Source: Emticicia aquatica (lineage in GTDB: Bacteria > Bacteroidota > Bacteroidia > Cytophagales > Spirosomataceae). From it: a DNA stretch of 64,000 bases. Shown one piece after another: positions 17,544-26,957 of this stretch. Numbering within the stretch: the first letter of the stretch is position 1; each line of letters opens with the position of its first letter. The notes under the pieces were generated by a model, which ran no database searches, was not told where the DNA came from, and saw only the letters and a list, made by a program, of their open reading frames with translations. A program made the translations under genes and the position numbers. Location of the stretch: assembly GCF_923079645.1 (NCBI RefSeq), contig NZ_CAKLPY010000002.1, forward strand, positions 1,612,001 to 1,676,000. Reading direction: 5' to 3'.

Positions 17544-20042
17544 ATGAATAGAGATACTTTCTCAAAACTTGTAATGGCAAGACAAGACGTCGAAAACGTT
17601 GAAATGATTGAAATTGCTTCACCAGAAGAAGTGATGGAAAATGAAGATAATTTGCCAAGCGATTTGGCTCTTTTATCTTTAAGAAATACAGTTTTGTTTC
17701 CTGGAATAGTGATACCCGTAACGGTAACTCGCCAGAAATTTATAAAAATGGTGAAAAAAGCCTACCGTACAGACCGTACCGTTGGCGTTGTTGCTCAGGT
17801 TCGTCATACACCTAATGAACCAACTCCCGAAGACCTCTTCAAAGTTGGTACAATTGCTCATATTTTAAAAATGATTGTGTTGCCTGATGGTAACGTAACA
17901 GTGATTATTCAAGGCCGCAGACGTTTTGAAGTTTTGGAATATACGCAAACTGACCCGCATTTGATGGCAAATGTGAAGTATATTCCTGAGAGTTTTCCGA
18001 ATGTAAGAAAGAAAGAAACGAAGGCTTTGTTGCAAAGTTTAAAGGAAGCGGCATATAAAATTCTGAATCTAAATCCCGATATTCCCCGTGATGCTCAAAT
18101 GGCTATCAGCAATATTGATAGTCCAAGTTTCTTGACACACTTTTTGTCGTCTAACCTCAATATCGAAATCAGCGAAAAACAACTACTTTTAGAAACTTTT
18201 GATGGTGGCGAGCAAGCCCACAAGCTACTCGAACACATGATGAAGGAGATTCAGGTACTTGAAATAAAGCGAGATATTCAGAGCAAAGCAAGCATTGATA
18301 TTGACCAACAACAAAAAGAGTATTATTTGCGTCAACAAATTAAAGTTTTGCAGGAAGAATTGGGCATGGAATCGCCCGACCAAGAAGTAGAAAAACTTCG
18401 TGCAAAAGGCTCTAAAAAGAAATGGACAAAAGAAGCAAATGACCATTTTAATAAAGAATTGAACAAGATTTTACGCATGAATTCGATGTCGCCCGAATAT
18501 GGAGTTTCATTGAATTATGCCGAAACAATGGTCGATTTGCCTTGGAATGAATATACAAAAGACAATTTTGACCTCAAACGTGCCAAGAAAATATTAGATG
18601 CCGACCATTCGGGACTTGAAAAAGTAAAAGAGCGTATCATTGAATATTTGGCAGTTTTGAAGTTAAGAAACGACATGAAAGCCCCGATTTTGTGTTTGTA
18701 TGGCCCTCCAGGAGTTGGAAAAACTTCTTTGGGGAAATCAATCGCAAAAGCTCTTGGTCGCAATTACGTAAGAATGGCTCTTGGTGGCTTGCACGACGAA
18801 GCTGAAATACGAGGACACCGAAAAACTTATATCGGTGCAATGCCAGGAAAGTTGATTGTTAATCTACAAAAAGCAAAATCATCGAACCCAGTTTTTGTAT
18901 TAGATGAAATTGATAAAGTTAACAGAGATCAACGTGGCGACCCTTCATCGGCATTGCTCGAAGTGCTTGACCCAGAGCAGAATAACGCTTTCAAGGATAA
19001 TTATTTGGAAGTAGATTATGACCTCTCGAAAGTACTTTTTATAGCAACAGCCAACTCGCTTGATACCGTTCAAGGGCCATTGCGTGATAGAATGGAAATC
19101 ATTGAAATTTCAGGATATACTGTTGAAGAAAAAATAGAAATTGCTCGTAAACATCTTGTTCCGAAACAATTAGAACAACATGGAATCAAAGCAAAGGATT
19201 TGAAAATTGATGATAAAGCCATTCAAAAAGTAATCGAAGGGTATACTCGTGAATCGGGCGTGCGTCGTTTAGAACAGCAAATTGGGTCGCTTATTCGTAA
19301 AATTGCCAAGTCAGTAGCCATGAACGAAGAGTATCCTAAAACTGTGAAACCCGAACACGTTGAAAAAATGCTCGGTGGCGTAATTTTCGATAGAGATTTG
19401 TACGAAGGAAACGATGTGCCAGGTGTGGTAACAGGTTTAGCATGGACTTCAGTTGGTGGAGATATACTTTTCATCGAATCAAGTTTAAGTCGTGGAAAAG
19501 GGCAAATTACATTATCTGGGCAATTAGGCGATGTAATGAAAGAATCTGCCATAACGGCACTTTCATACTTAAAATCTCATGCTGATAGTATTGGAATTGA
19601 TTACCGAATTTTTCAAAATTATGACCTTCACGTACACGTTCCACAAGGAGCTGTGCCAAAAGATGGCCCTTCAGCAGGGATTACGATGCTAACCTCAATG
19701 GCATCGATGTTTACCCAACGAAAAATTAAACCAAATACAGCAATGACTGGCGAAATTACTTTGCGAGGAAAAGTATTGCCCGTTGGAGGTATCAAAGAGA
19801 AAATTTTGGCGGCCAAACGTGCAGGTATAAAAGACATCATTATGTGTTACAAAAATCGTAAAGATGTAGAAGAAGTTGGCGAAGCATATACAATCGGATT
19901 GACTTTTCACTATGTAGATTATGTAGAAGAAGTGCTTGAAATTGCTCTTTTGAATGAAAAAGTGAATAATCCTTTGCATTTTATTTTACCCGAAGAAAAG
20001 AAAGAAACACCCGTAACACCTTTGGATGTGGTGGTAGTTTAA
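17544..20042 (+). CDS. lon: ATP-dependent Lon protease
   Basis: An 832-residue cytoplasmic protease that degrades misfolded and regulatory proteins. The N-terminal substrate domain starts near 'LALLSLRNTVLFPG'. The AAA+ module has Walker A 'GPPGVGKTS' near residue 387 and Walker B 'VFVLDEIDK'. The C-terminal protease has the Ser/Lys dyad S710 ('DGPSAG') and K753 ('GGIKEK'), 43 residues apart as in E. coli Lon. The poorly conserved first 35 residues make the exact start slightly uncertain. Confidence 0.96.
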   Translation: MNRDTFSKLVMARQDVENVEMIEIASPEEVMENEDNLPSDLALLSLRNTVLFPGIVIPVTVTRQKFIKMVKKAYRTDRTVGVVAQVRHTPNEPTPEDLFKVGTIAHILKMIVLPDGNVTVIIQGRRRFEVLEYTQTDPHLMANVKYIPESFPNVRKKETKALLQSLKEAAYKILNLNPDIPRDAQMAISNIDSPSFLTHFLSSNLNIEISEKQLLLETFDGGEQAHKLLEHMMKEIQVLEIKRDIQSKASIDIDQQQKEYYLRQQIKVLQEELGMESPDQEVEKLRAKGSKKKWTKEANDHFNKELNKILRMNSMSPEYGVSLNYAETMVDLPWNEYTKDNFDLKRAKKILDADHSGLEKVKERIIEYLAVLKLRNDMKAPILCLYGPPGVGKTSLGKSIAKALGRNYVRMALGGLHDEAEIRGHRKTYIGAMPGKLIVNLQKAKSSNPVFVLDEIDKVNRDQRGDPSSALLEVLDPEQNNAFKDNYLEVDYDLSKVLFIATANSLDTVQGPLRDRMEIIEISGYTVEEKIEIARKHLVPKQLEQHGIKAKDLKIDDKAIQKVIEGYTRESGVRRLEQQIGSLIRKIAKSVAMNEEYPKTVKPEHVEKMLGGVIFDRDLYEGNDVPGVVTGLAWTSVGGDILFIESSLSRGKGQITLSGQLGDVMKESAITALSYLKSHADSIGIDYRIFQNYDLHVHVPQGAVPKDGPSAGITMLTSMASMFTQRKIKPNTAMTGEITLRGKVLPVGGIKEKILAAKRAGIKDIIMCYKNRKDVEEVGEAYTIGLTFHYVDYVEEVLEIALLNEKVNNPLHFILPEEKKETPVTPLDVVVV

Positions 20043-20060
20043 CAATCATTCATATTTATA

Positions 20061-20100
20061 AAAAATCCCGCTAAGTTTCTAAAGAATCTAGCGGGATTTT
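20061..20100. terminator. Terminator between lon and the amidohydrolase gene
   Basis: Arms 20061-20073 and 20089-20100 pair over twelve bases with A- and T-rich flanks on the two sides. Confidence 0.85.
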
Positions 20101-20122
20101 ATTTTAAGGACGGTTGATAATC

Positions 20123-21739
20123 TTAATTTTTATCAGAGCCTTGTATTTTACTTGGCGTTCCTTTTTGCGGAATACCAGGCTGAGTTATTTCAAAATTTTC
20201 TTTTACTTTCGCATCGGCAACCATTTTACGTACATCCGCCAATAATTTCTTTGCGTCATAAATTATACCGTCTTTTACTGTATATTTTACTCCACCAACT
20301 CTTGTTACTTCATTTTTATCATTGACTTTGATTGCTCCAGTGCCGTAAAGAGTCTTGAGATTTGCCAAAGGATTTTCTTCTGTAATCACAAAGTCGGCAA
20401 GTTTTCCCACTTCAACTGAACCAATTTGGTCGGCCATTCCAAGTGCTTCCGCTCCTTTGATAGTTGCAGCACGAATCACTTCTAATGGATGAAACCCAGC
20501 TTCACGAAGAAGCTCCAATTCTCGAATGTAGGCAAATCCATACAATTGATAAATAAAGCCTGAGTCTGAGCCAGTTGTAACTCGACCACCTTTGTTTTTA
20601 TATTCGTTCACAAAACGCATCCAAATTCGGTAATTCTCTTTCCATGCAACTTCTTGCTCCGTTCCCCAATTGAGCCAATATGAACCATGAGAAATACGGC
20701 TTGGACCATAAAAACGCCAAACGGCTGGTAAAGTATATTCGTCGTGCCATTCCGCTCTACGAGCGAGCATCAGTTCACGGTTTGCTTCATAAATATTAAA
20801 AGTTGGATCAAGAGTAAAATCAATTTTCAATAATTCATCCATTACTTGATTCCACTTTTCAGAGCCTGGTTCAGCGGCTTGTTTCCACAATTTTCCTGCT
20901 TCTTCAAAACGATTTTGCTCATTGTTGTAATTATAATCAGCTGGATAATTTTGCAAAGTTCGTTCATCAAAAAGTGCTTCTGGCAAACCATACCAATGTT
21001 CCATCGAAGTTAAACCTGCTTTTGCAGTAGCCAAAACATTCATTCGAGCTACTTCCAATTGAGCGTGATGGCAAGCAGAACGAAGTCCAATTTTTTTGTT
21101 TTCATCCAAAGCCGCTCTAAAAACAGCAGGTTCGGCCCCAAAAAACTTAATACCATCAGCTCCTTTAGTTGCGTTATCACGCACCCATTGACGAGCTTCT
21201 TCGGGTGTTGTAATTGGTTTATCACTTCCCATGCCGAATGCGGTATATGCTTTGATTCGTGGAGCGGTGATTTCATTTTTTTCACTTCTACGCTTTTGGT
21301 CTAAAGTCCAATCAAGCCCATTGCCAGCCGAAGGGTCACGAATCGTCGTGATACCGTGTCCAAGCCAAAGTTTAAAAACATATTCGGCAGGAGTTCCTTG
21401 CTGTTTTCCGCCAATATGTCCGTGCATATCCACAAAACCTGGCATTAAGTACATACCAGTACAATCAAGTTCTTTATCGCCTTCGTTTAGTTTTGGTCGA
21501 CTTTTAGCCTCAATCGGTACACCTGGATAACCCACTTGCTTGATTTGAGCAATTTTGTTTTTTTCAATCACAATATCAACTGGGCCAACGGGCGGAGCTC
21601 CAGTACTGTTAATGAGCGTAACGCCCCTAATAATGGTACGATTGGCGTATTCGCCTTCAGCTCGATTGGGTGCTTTCTCAATTTGAGCAAAAGCCACCGA
21701 TGTAATAAATGGAAGGAGAAGTGTAATTTTTTTAAACAT
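20123..21739 (-). CDS. Exported metal-dependent amidohydrolase
   Basis: A 538-residue member of the amidohydrolase superfamily. The start at 21739 exposes a signal peptide 'MFKKITLLLPFITSVAFAQ'; a longer open frame reaches 21775. The metal-binding 'MPGFVDMHGHIGG' (HxH) follows strand 1. Later candidate ligands are the His residues in 'SACHHAQ' and 'SMEHWYG' and the Asp in 'TTGSDSG'. The final 'GSVEVGKLADFVI' is the usual beta-sandwich return. Relatives include imidazolonepropionase-like and prolidase-like enzymes. The substrate cannot be read from sequence. Confidence 0.85.
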   Translation of the reverse strand: MFKKITLLLPFITSVAFAQIEKAPNRAEGEYANRTIIRGVTLINSTGAPPVGPVDIVIEKNKIAQIKQVGYPGVPIEAKSRPKLNEGDKELDCTGMYLMPGFVDMHGHIGGKQQGTPAEYVFKLWLGHGITTIRDPSAGNGLDWTLDQKRRSEKNEITAPRIKAYTAFGMGSDKPITTPEEARQWVRDNATKGADGIKFFGAEPAVFRAALDENKKIGLRSACHHAQLEVARMNVLATAKAGLTSMEHWYGLPEALFDERTLQNYPADYNYNNEQNRFEEAGKLWKQAAEPGSEKWNQVMDELLKIDFTLDPTFNIYEANRELMLARRAEWHDEYTLPAVWRFYGPSRISHGSYWLNWGTEQEVAWKENYRIWMRFVNEYKNKGGRVTTGSDSGFIYQLYGFAYIRELELLREAGFHPLEVIRAATIKGAEALGMADQIGSVEVGKLADFVITEENPLANLKTLYGTGAIKVNDKNEVTRVGGVKYTVKDGIIYDAKKLLADVRKMVADAKVKENFEITQPGIPQKGTPSKIQGSDKN

Positions 21740-21936
21740 AGTATTTGGTAGGTTTTTAGCAAATTTAATCATCATTTGCGGGATTCATAAAAATTGACTC
21801 ATTTTTTAAATAAAGCTATAAAAAAACACTTTTTCTATCAAGCTAGTATATTTGAAAAATACAATAATAATTGTGTTTTAGCTTCAAAAATCTTTAAATT
21901 GCACTATTCGATAAATAGTTTTTTTTATTAAAATCT

Positions 21937-22731
21937 ATGGAAATGGTAGGCTTTTTATTCGCAACTTTGATTGGGATTACTTTAGGACTGGTTGGGGCAG
22001 GTGGTTCTATTCTAACAATCACAGTGTTAGTGTATGTATTAAATATTTCACCCACATTATCTACAACTTATTCGCTGTTTATCGTAGGTATTACTTCGTT
22101 TGTTGGTTCGATTGATTATTTCAGAAAAGGACTGGTTGACTTAGAAAAAGGTTTGTTTTTTTCGTTTCCTGCTTTTATTATGGTTTTTTTGATGCGAACA
22201 TTCGTGATGCCGCACATTCCCGAAATCGTTTACGAATCAAGTACTTTGACTGTTTCTAAAAACTTAATGGTCATGTTGATTTTTGCATTATTAATGATTG
22301 GTGCATCATATTCAATGATTAGAAGTAATAAGAGACCGACTGAGCAAATTAGCCATAAAATAAGCTATTGGATGATTTTTGTAGAAGGAATTTTAGTCGG
22401 AATCTTGACTGGATTTGTTGGTGCGGGTGGCGGTTTTATGATAATTCCTGCGATGGTAATTTTTGCAAAGTTACCAATGAAAAAAGCTGTTGGAACGTCA
22501 TTATTAATCATAACCATCAATTCGACTTTCGGAGCGATTGGCGATTTTTCCGCAGGAATTGCCCTAGATTGGTATTTTTTAACGAAGTTTGCAGGGTTCA
22601 CCATCGCAGGAATTCTTTTAGGTGGATATTTATCCAAAAAAATAGACGGAGAGAAACTTAAACCTGCCTTTGGTTGGTTGGTTTTAGTAGTGGGTTGTTG
22701 GGTTATCGTGAAAGAATTAATTCTACAATGA
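21937..22731 (+). CDS. TauE/SafE family sulfite/anion exporter
   Basis: A 264-residue protein with eight hydrophobic segments in two related halves. Each half opens with the family glycine-rich motif: 'GITLGLVGAGGSILTIT' and 'GILTGFVGAGGGFMIIPAM'. Members move sulfite, sulfoacetate or related anions. No sulfur-metabolism gene lies nearby, so the substrate is open. The DUF983 gene follows 25 bases downstream. Confidence 0.88.
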   Translation: MEMVGFLFATLIGITLGLVGAGGSILTITVLVYVLNISPTLSTTYSLFIVGITSFVGSIDYFRKGLVDLEKGLFFSFPAFIMVFLMRTFVMPHIPEIVYESSTLTVSKNLMVMLIFALLMIGASYSMIRSNKRPTEQISHKISYWMIFVEGILVGILTGFVGAGGGFMIIPAMVIFAKLPMKKAVGTSLLIITINSTFGAIGDFSAGIALDWYFLTKFAGFTIAGILLGGYLSKKIDGEKLKPAFGWLVLVVGCWVIVKELILQ

Positions 22732-22756
22732 CCAAGTTGTATTAAAATTAATTAAA

Positions 22757-23149
22757 ATGCTCGTTGAGAAAGAAAGTATGAATAAATTAGAAGCTACCAT
22801 TAAAATGAAATGCCCCCGTTGTCACGAGGGCGATTTATTCGAAACTAAAAATCCTTTTTCTTGGCGAAAATTAACCAAAATGCACACGAACTGCTCAAGT
22901 TGTGGCTTGAAATATGAACGTGAAACGGGTTTTTTCTACGGAGCAATGTACATTAGCTCAATTATCAATATGATGTTTTTCGTGATAGCAACGGTTGCTT
23001 ACTACGTATATTTTGATATTCGAGTTGATTGGCGAATCTATATTTGGAGCTATGTACTTTTTACAGTTTTGATAACGCCACTGCTTTATCGACTTTCACG
23101 CTCAATTTGGTTAGAAATTTTTAATGATTATCAACCCCAAAGCAAGTAA
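22757..23149 (+). CDS. DUF983 membrane protein with zinc-ribbon start
   Basis: A 130-residue protein. Two Cys pairs near the N-terminus ('MKCPRCHEGDLF' and 'NCSSCGLKY') look like a zinc ribbon, and two long hydrophobic segments follow ('SIINMMFFVIATVAYYVYF' and a second near residue 95). This is the DUF983 arrangement; function is unknown. Either Met 1 or Met 8 could be the start. Its stop is three bases from that of the convergent DUF481 gene. Confidence 0.8.
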   Translation: MLVEKESMNKLEATIKMKCPRCHEGDLFETKNPFSWRKLTKMHTNCSSCGLKYERETGFFYGAMYISSIINMMFFVIATVAYYVYFDIRVDWRIYIWSYVLFTVLITPLLYRLSRSIWLEIFNDYQPQSK

Positions 23150-23152
23150 AAA

Positions 23153-24010
23153 TTACTTTCTGCCTTCAAACACAACGCCAAAAGTCCAACGGAAATCATT
23201 GTTTTTTCGGCCTGGTACAACGATACTTTCATAAGAGTTTTCGATTGTGCTACGGAAACTTACATTTTTAGAAAGCTGGTATTTAAGAATTAAATTTCCA
23301 TTCCAACGGAAGTTTTTTTCAGTAATACTAGGTTGTACGTAAATTGTATGCGAAAGGCTCATTTTTCCTTCATCGAAAGTGTATTCTCCAAAAAGGCGAG
23401 TAGAATTTCTCCATAGGTTACGGTCTGGAAATTTTTCGTTCACAACAAAGTCAGTTTTTTCATAAAGTAAGACATTTGTTACTGAAATGTAAGCCGTTTT
23501 TTTCTGAACCAATTTAAAACCAAATCCTCCTGCACCAATAAAACGGTTATTGATTTTCCGTAAATTACTTCGTTCAAAGGAAGTAAAAGCTAAGTAATAA
23601 AACCGTTTTTCGTAGAGCATACTCGAACGCAGGTCAACGAAAGTTTCACGTTCTGTAAGGGCTTTATTTTGCTGGCCATAAACATACGAAGGACTGCTTG
23701 AAAACTTAACAATTTTGCTAATGTTCCAATCAAAACTTGAAGTAAACTGTGCTAATGCACGATTTACGTTACCTGAAGTATAAGTACCATCAGCACCAAT
23801 GCGGAAACGAAACTTTGCAGGAGTCGTATCTTTTTCTTCTTCCTCCTCTTCACCTTCGTCGTCACCTTCCTCTTCTTCGCTCTCTTCGGAAGTGCTATCG
23901 GCGGGCATTGTAGGGTTGTTTATTGGTTGAAGCGTGTCTGCAGGAGCATCTTGGGCTTTGGTTTGAAGGTAAAAACAAGTTAATAAAATAATAAGTAGTT
24001 TTAATTTCAT
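23153..24010 (-). CDS. DUF481-type outer-membrane beta-barrel protein with acidic N-terminal tract
   Basis: A 285-residue exported protein. The start at 24010 gives the signal peptide 'MKLKLLIILLTCFYLQTKAQ'; six more upstream codons are open. After the signal comes a tract of about 25 residues, almost all Glu, Asp, Ser or Gly. The rest alternates polar and aromatic residues as a beta-barrel and resembles DUF481 ('GADGTYTSGNVNR'). It probably sits in the outer membrane. Role unknown. Confidence 0.75.
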   Translation of the reverse strand: MKLKLLIILLTCFYLQTKAQDAPADTLQPINNPTMPADSTSEESEEEEGDDEGEEEEEEKDTTPAKFRFRIGADGTYTSGNVNRALAQFTSSFDWNISKIVKFSSSPSYVYGQQNKALTERETFVDLRSSMLYEKRFYYLAFTSFERSNLRKINNRFIGAGGFGFKLVQKKTAYISVTNVLLYEKTDFVVNEKFPDRNLWRNSTRLFGEYTFDEGKMSLSHTIYVQPSITEKNFRWNGNLILKYQLSKNVSFRSTIENSYESIVVPGRKNNDFRWTFGVVFEGRK

Positions 24011-24176
24011 AGATTTTGGTTTTATCACGTGTTATGTTAATATTTATAAGGAATGTAATGCATTGTTTAATCTTATAATTTGGCAAAAATTGCATTTCTT
24101 TGTAAATAAAACAATCATTCGTACATTTATAAATATAGTGTATCATCCACAAACTAATAATTGAGCCAATAAAAAC

Positions 24177-24605
24177 ATGAATTTTGCTAAATATTTTTCT
24201 GTCATTGCTGTAAGTATGTTGAAGTTTGCTGGCGGCCCATTAACAGGTTTAGCCTTGCAGCTTGGTTGGGTAGAAACAGCGATTTGTTCGGTCATTGGAA
24301 TGATGTTTACCGTCGTTTTAGTTGTGTATTCGGGCGATTTATTGCGAAAATTTTTCAAAAAAGATAAAGCAAAACGATTTACCAAAATGACTCGTTTGGG
24401 CGTTAAAATTCGTCAAAAATTTGGGCTTGTTGGTATTGCTTTTTTAACCCCAATATTATTTACTCCCGTTGTTGGAGCAACATTATCGGTAGCTTTTAGG
24501 TATGATAAAAAAGCGATTTTCGGACAAATGTTTTTCAGTGCCGTTGTGTGGGCGTTCATTCAAACATTGTTTTTTTACTTCGTGAAAGATTTGATTTTCA
24601 AATAG
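24177..24605 (+). CDS. Small integral membrane protein of unknown function
   Basis: A 142-residue protein with three or four hydrophobic segments, two near the N-terminus and two after a basic stretch 'KKDKAKRFTKMTRLGVKIRQK'. 'GIAFLTPILFTPVVGATLSVAFRY' (split as GIAFLTPILF and TPVVGATLSVAFRY) is Pro/Gly-rich and recalls small export or DedA-like membrane proteins, but I cannot place it in a family. It is divergent from the DUF481 gene and ends six bases before the convergent glycosidase-like gene. Confidence 0.65.
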   Translation: MNFAKYFSVIAVSMLKFAGGPLTGLALQLGWVETAICSVIGMMFTVVLVVYSGDLLRKFFKKDKAKRFTKMTRLGVKIRQKFGLVGIAFLTPILFTPVVGATLSVAFRYDKKAIFGQMFFSAVVWAFIQTLFFYFVKDLIFK

Positions 24606-24611
24606 AACCAA

Positions 24612-26957
24612 TCATAACTTGGAAATTTTGATTGTTTTTAAGGTTTGTCCATCTCTACTAATTTCCAAAATATAATTTCCTGTTGGAATACTAGAATTAC
24701 CCAAATCAATATAAGCCGTTTTGTCAACAATCGAAATGTAGTCTTTTTTGATTGCTTGTTTTTTCCCAATACTGTCGTAGTAAGTAAAAATCAGCTTTTC
24801 GGCATCTTCTTCTTCGGGCAGCTTTATATTACAAATTTGTTGGAAAGGATTAGGGTAAGATTGCCAATCTATGATGGTATTATTGGAAGAATTGGTGGAA
24901 GCTTTTACAAAAAACTGTACTATTTTAGATGAAATTACAGAATCTTTCTTATAAGCTTTGGCACTCAATTTATAAGTACCGATTGGAAATGACAATCCAC
25001 GACCTTCGCCAAAAAGGTTATAGGGAAGTCTGTCTGAGCTACGTTTTAATTTATATGGCCCTGTTAATTCAAAAATAAAATTGACTGAGTCCAGATTACA
25101 ACGAGCAAGCACATTTAGTTTTTCGGGAAGAGCGTCTAAGTAAAGCGTACGGTTGTTATAAATAAATCCCCATGGCTCAATTGGTACATCAAAGTAGTCG
25201 CCTTTGATTAATTCAAAATCAATAATTGGTGGAACTATTTCAACAAAAATTGAAGATTCAAGACTTCCACCTCTATTGTCATAAATACGTAATTTTACTT
25301 TGTATTTACCCAAATATGGTGCTTTTCCATAAAAATTCAATTCAAATCGGTTGAAATCTATCCATTTTGGAGCTTCCAAGACTTCAATGAATGCTATAAA
25401 TCCATCGGTGTCATAGTATAAATTTTCAGGAATACGAAACTGAAAGTTCTGATTTACAACAAGTTCTTTGGTATAATCTTTTATGTTCTCTCTTGGAAGT
25501 TGATTCGGAATATCTGGATTTTGTGGTGTCGTTTCTATTGGGGGAGGAGGTGGCGGTGTTATTGGCGTATTTTCAACAATATCAGGTAACGGATTTTCGA
25601 TTTTTTGGTTTTCAGTTATCAAATCTTCGTCTAAAACTACGCGAATTCTTTTTTTGCCATTTTCAGAGCGTGTTTTCCAATCGTTAATAACCAATTCTCT
25701 GCTATCGGTTAGCTGCGAAAGCCGGTATTTTACGGTGTCAGCAAATACTACTTCTGAACTCGGATTATAAAGCCCTTTCACTGCTTCTTGAACGGCAGGC
25801 AATAGTTTATCATATTCGGCTTGGTTGTCAGATTCGATGCCGAGCATGATAAATTCACAACCATACTCAACGGCACGTTTGGTATAATTTTTTAAGTCTT
25901 CGGCAGTTGGTAGGTCAAAAAAAGCAACTTCAGTATAAAACTTCTGATTTGGTCGTGTATTGCTAAATGAAATATCCCCTTGAAACCCTTCGATTGAAGT
26001 TTTAAGAATATCAGCTTTGGCTGTTAAATCTTTAAATGCAAATGTATTGCGGAGTAAAGCCATATTATCTGCAACTCCGCCAAATTCACAGGCTACTTTA
26101 TACGAAGAATCTACCGACTTGATGGCATCAATTACTTGGTCATAATAGTTTTTTATCATCAAATGACGAAAAATATACCAATCTTTTCCTCGACGACCTC
26201 TAAATGAATCTTGTGGATTTCCCCAATTTACATACGGTTCGACTTCCAAAAAGCTTTTATAGTTTGTACCCCAGTAAGAATTGAGCGTTCGTATGGTTGA
26301 ATATTTTTCTTTTGCCCAATCTTTAAATTTTATCATTGCCCATTTTGAATGGTCAAAAACGGCAAGATATTCTTTTTCGGGCCATTGTTGGTTTTGAAAA
26401 GTAAAACCCAATTCTTGTTGAGGGGTATTGACAACTGTGATGAAAATGATTTTACCGTTTTTTTGATAATTTTTATAGCGTTCACACACTTCTCTGACAA
26501 ATCCTTTCGCTTTGTCGATAGATGGTTGATGAGCAAAACTAAAGTGATTGTTATCGTAATAATTCGTTAAAACCTTTCCTTTAAAATCTTTTACTGCTTC
26601 TTCCTCTTCCCAAAATCCTTTGGTAAGGCCATAATTTCGTCCTAAATGAATACGAATCGCGACCTTTATTCCCAGATTATTGACGGCATGATTAATTTGA
26701 TTATCGAGTTGAATCCAGTTTGGTTTTGAATTTGGCTGAGGATACACACGTTCCCACCAAACGGTGAGCATGGCTGCATTACAACCAGCGTTTACCAACT
26801 TGGACATTACTGGAAGAGCATGATTTGGGTCATCGTCCAAGTTTCCTACTCCTTGGCAAACATATTTTTGAGCGAGAGCTTGATTAGACAAACCCAAAAA
26901 AATAGTTGAGCCAAACAAGAGAAAAAAGAATATTCGTAAGCGATTCATTGATTTCAT
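24612..26957 (-). CDS. T9SS-exported glycoside hydrolase-like protein (GH42-type barrel)
   Basis: A 781-residue secreted protein, last in a four-gene operon. A signal peptide ends near 'LSNQALAQ'. Residues about 30-400 look like a beta-galactosidase-type (GH42-like) barrel, with candidate acids in 'NTPQQELGF' and 'FYTEVAFFD'. A Pro-rich linker ('TPPPPPPIETTP') follows, then a cadherin-like beta domain. The last ~85 residues ('DWQSYPNPF' to the 'KTIKISKL' end) match a type A T9SS sorting domain, so it is likely anchored outside or released. Its ATG overlaps the stop of the upstream gene (ATGA). Confidence 0.75.
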   Translation of the reverse strand: MKSMNRLRIFFFLLFGSTIFLGLSNQALAQKYVCQGVGNLDDDPNHALPVMSKLVNAGCNAAMLTVWWERVYPQPNSKPNWIQLDNQINHAVNNLGIKVAIRIHLGRNYGLTKGFWEEEEAVKDFKGKVLTNYYDNNHFSFAHQPSIDKAKGFVREVCERYKNYQKNGKIIFITVVNTPQQELGFTFQNQQWPEKEYLAVFDHSKWAMIKFKDWAKEKYSTIRTLNSYWGTNYKSFLEVEPYVNWGNPQDSFRGRRGKDWYIFRHLMIKNYYDQVIDAIKSVDSSYKVACEFGGVADNMALLRNTFAFKDLTAKADILKTSIEGFQGDISFSNTRPNQKFYTEVAFFDLPTAEDLKNYTKRAVEYGCEFIMLGIESDNQAEYDKLLPAVQEAVKGLYNPSSEVVFADTVKYRLSQLTDSRELVINDWKTRSENGKKRIRVVLDEDLITENQKIENPLPDIVENTPITPPPPPPIETTPQNPDIPNQLPRENIKDYTKELVVNQNFQFRIPENLYYDTDGFIAFIEVLEAPKWIDFNRFELNFYGKAPYLGKYKVKLRIYDNRGGSLESSIFVEIVPPIIDFELIKGDYFDVPIEPWGFIYNNRTLYLDALPEKLNVLARCNLDSVNFIFELTGPYKLKRSSDRLPYNLFGEGRGLSFPIGTYKLSAKAYKKDSVISSKIVQFFVKASTNSSNNTIIDWQSYPNPFQQICNIKLPEEEDAEKLIFTYYDSIGKKQAIKKDYISIVDKTAYIDLGNSSIPTGNYILEISRDGQTLKTIKISKL

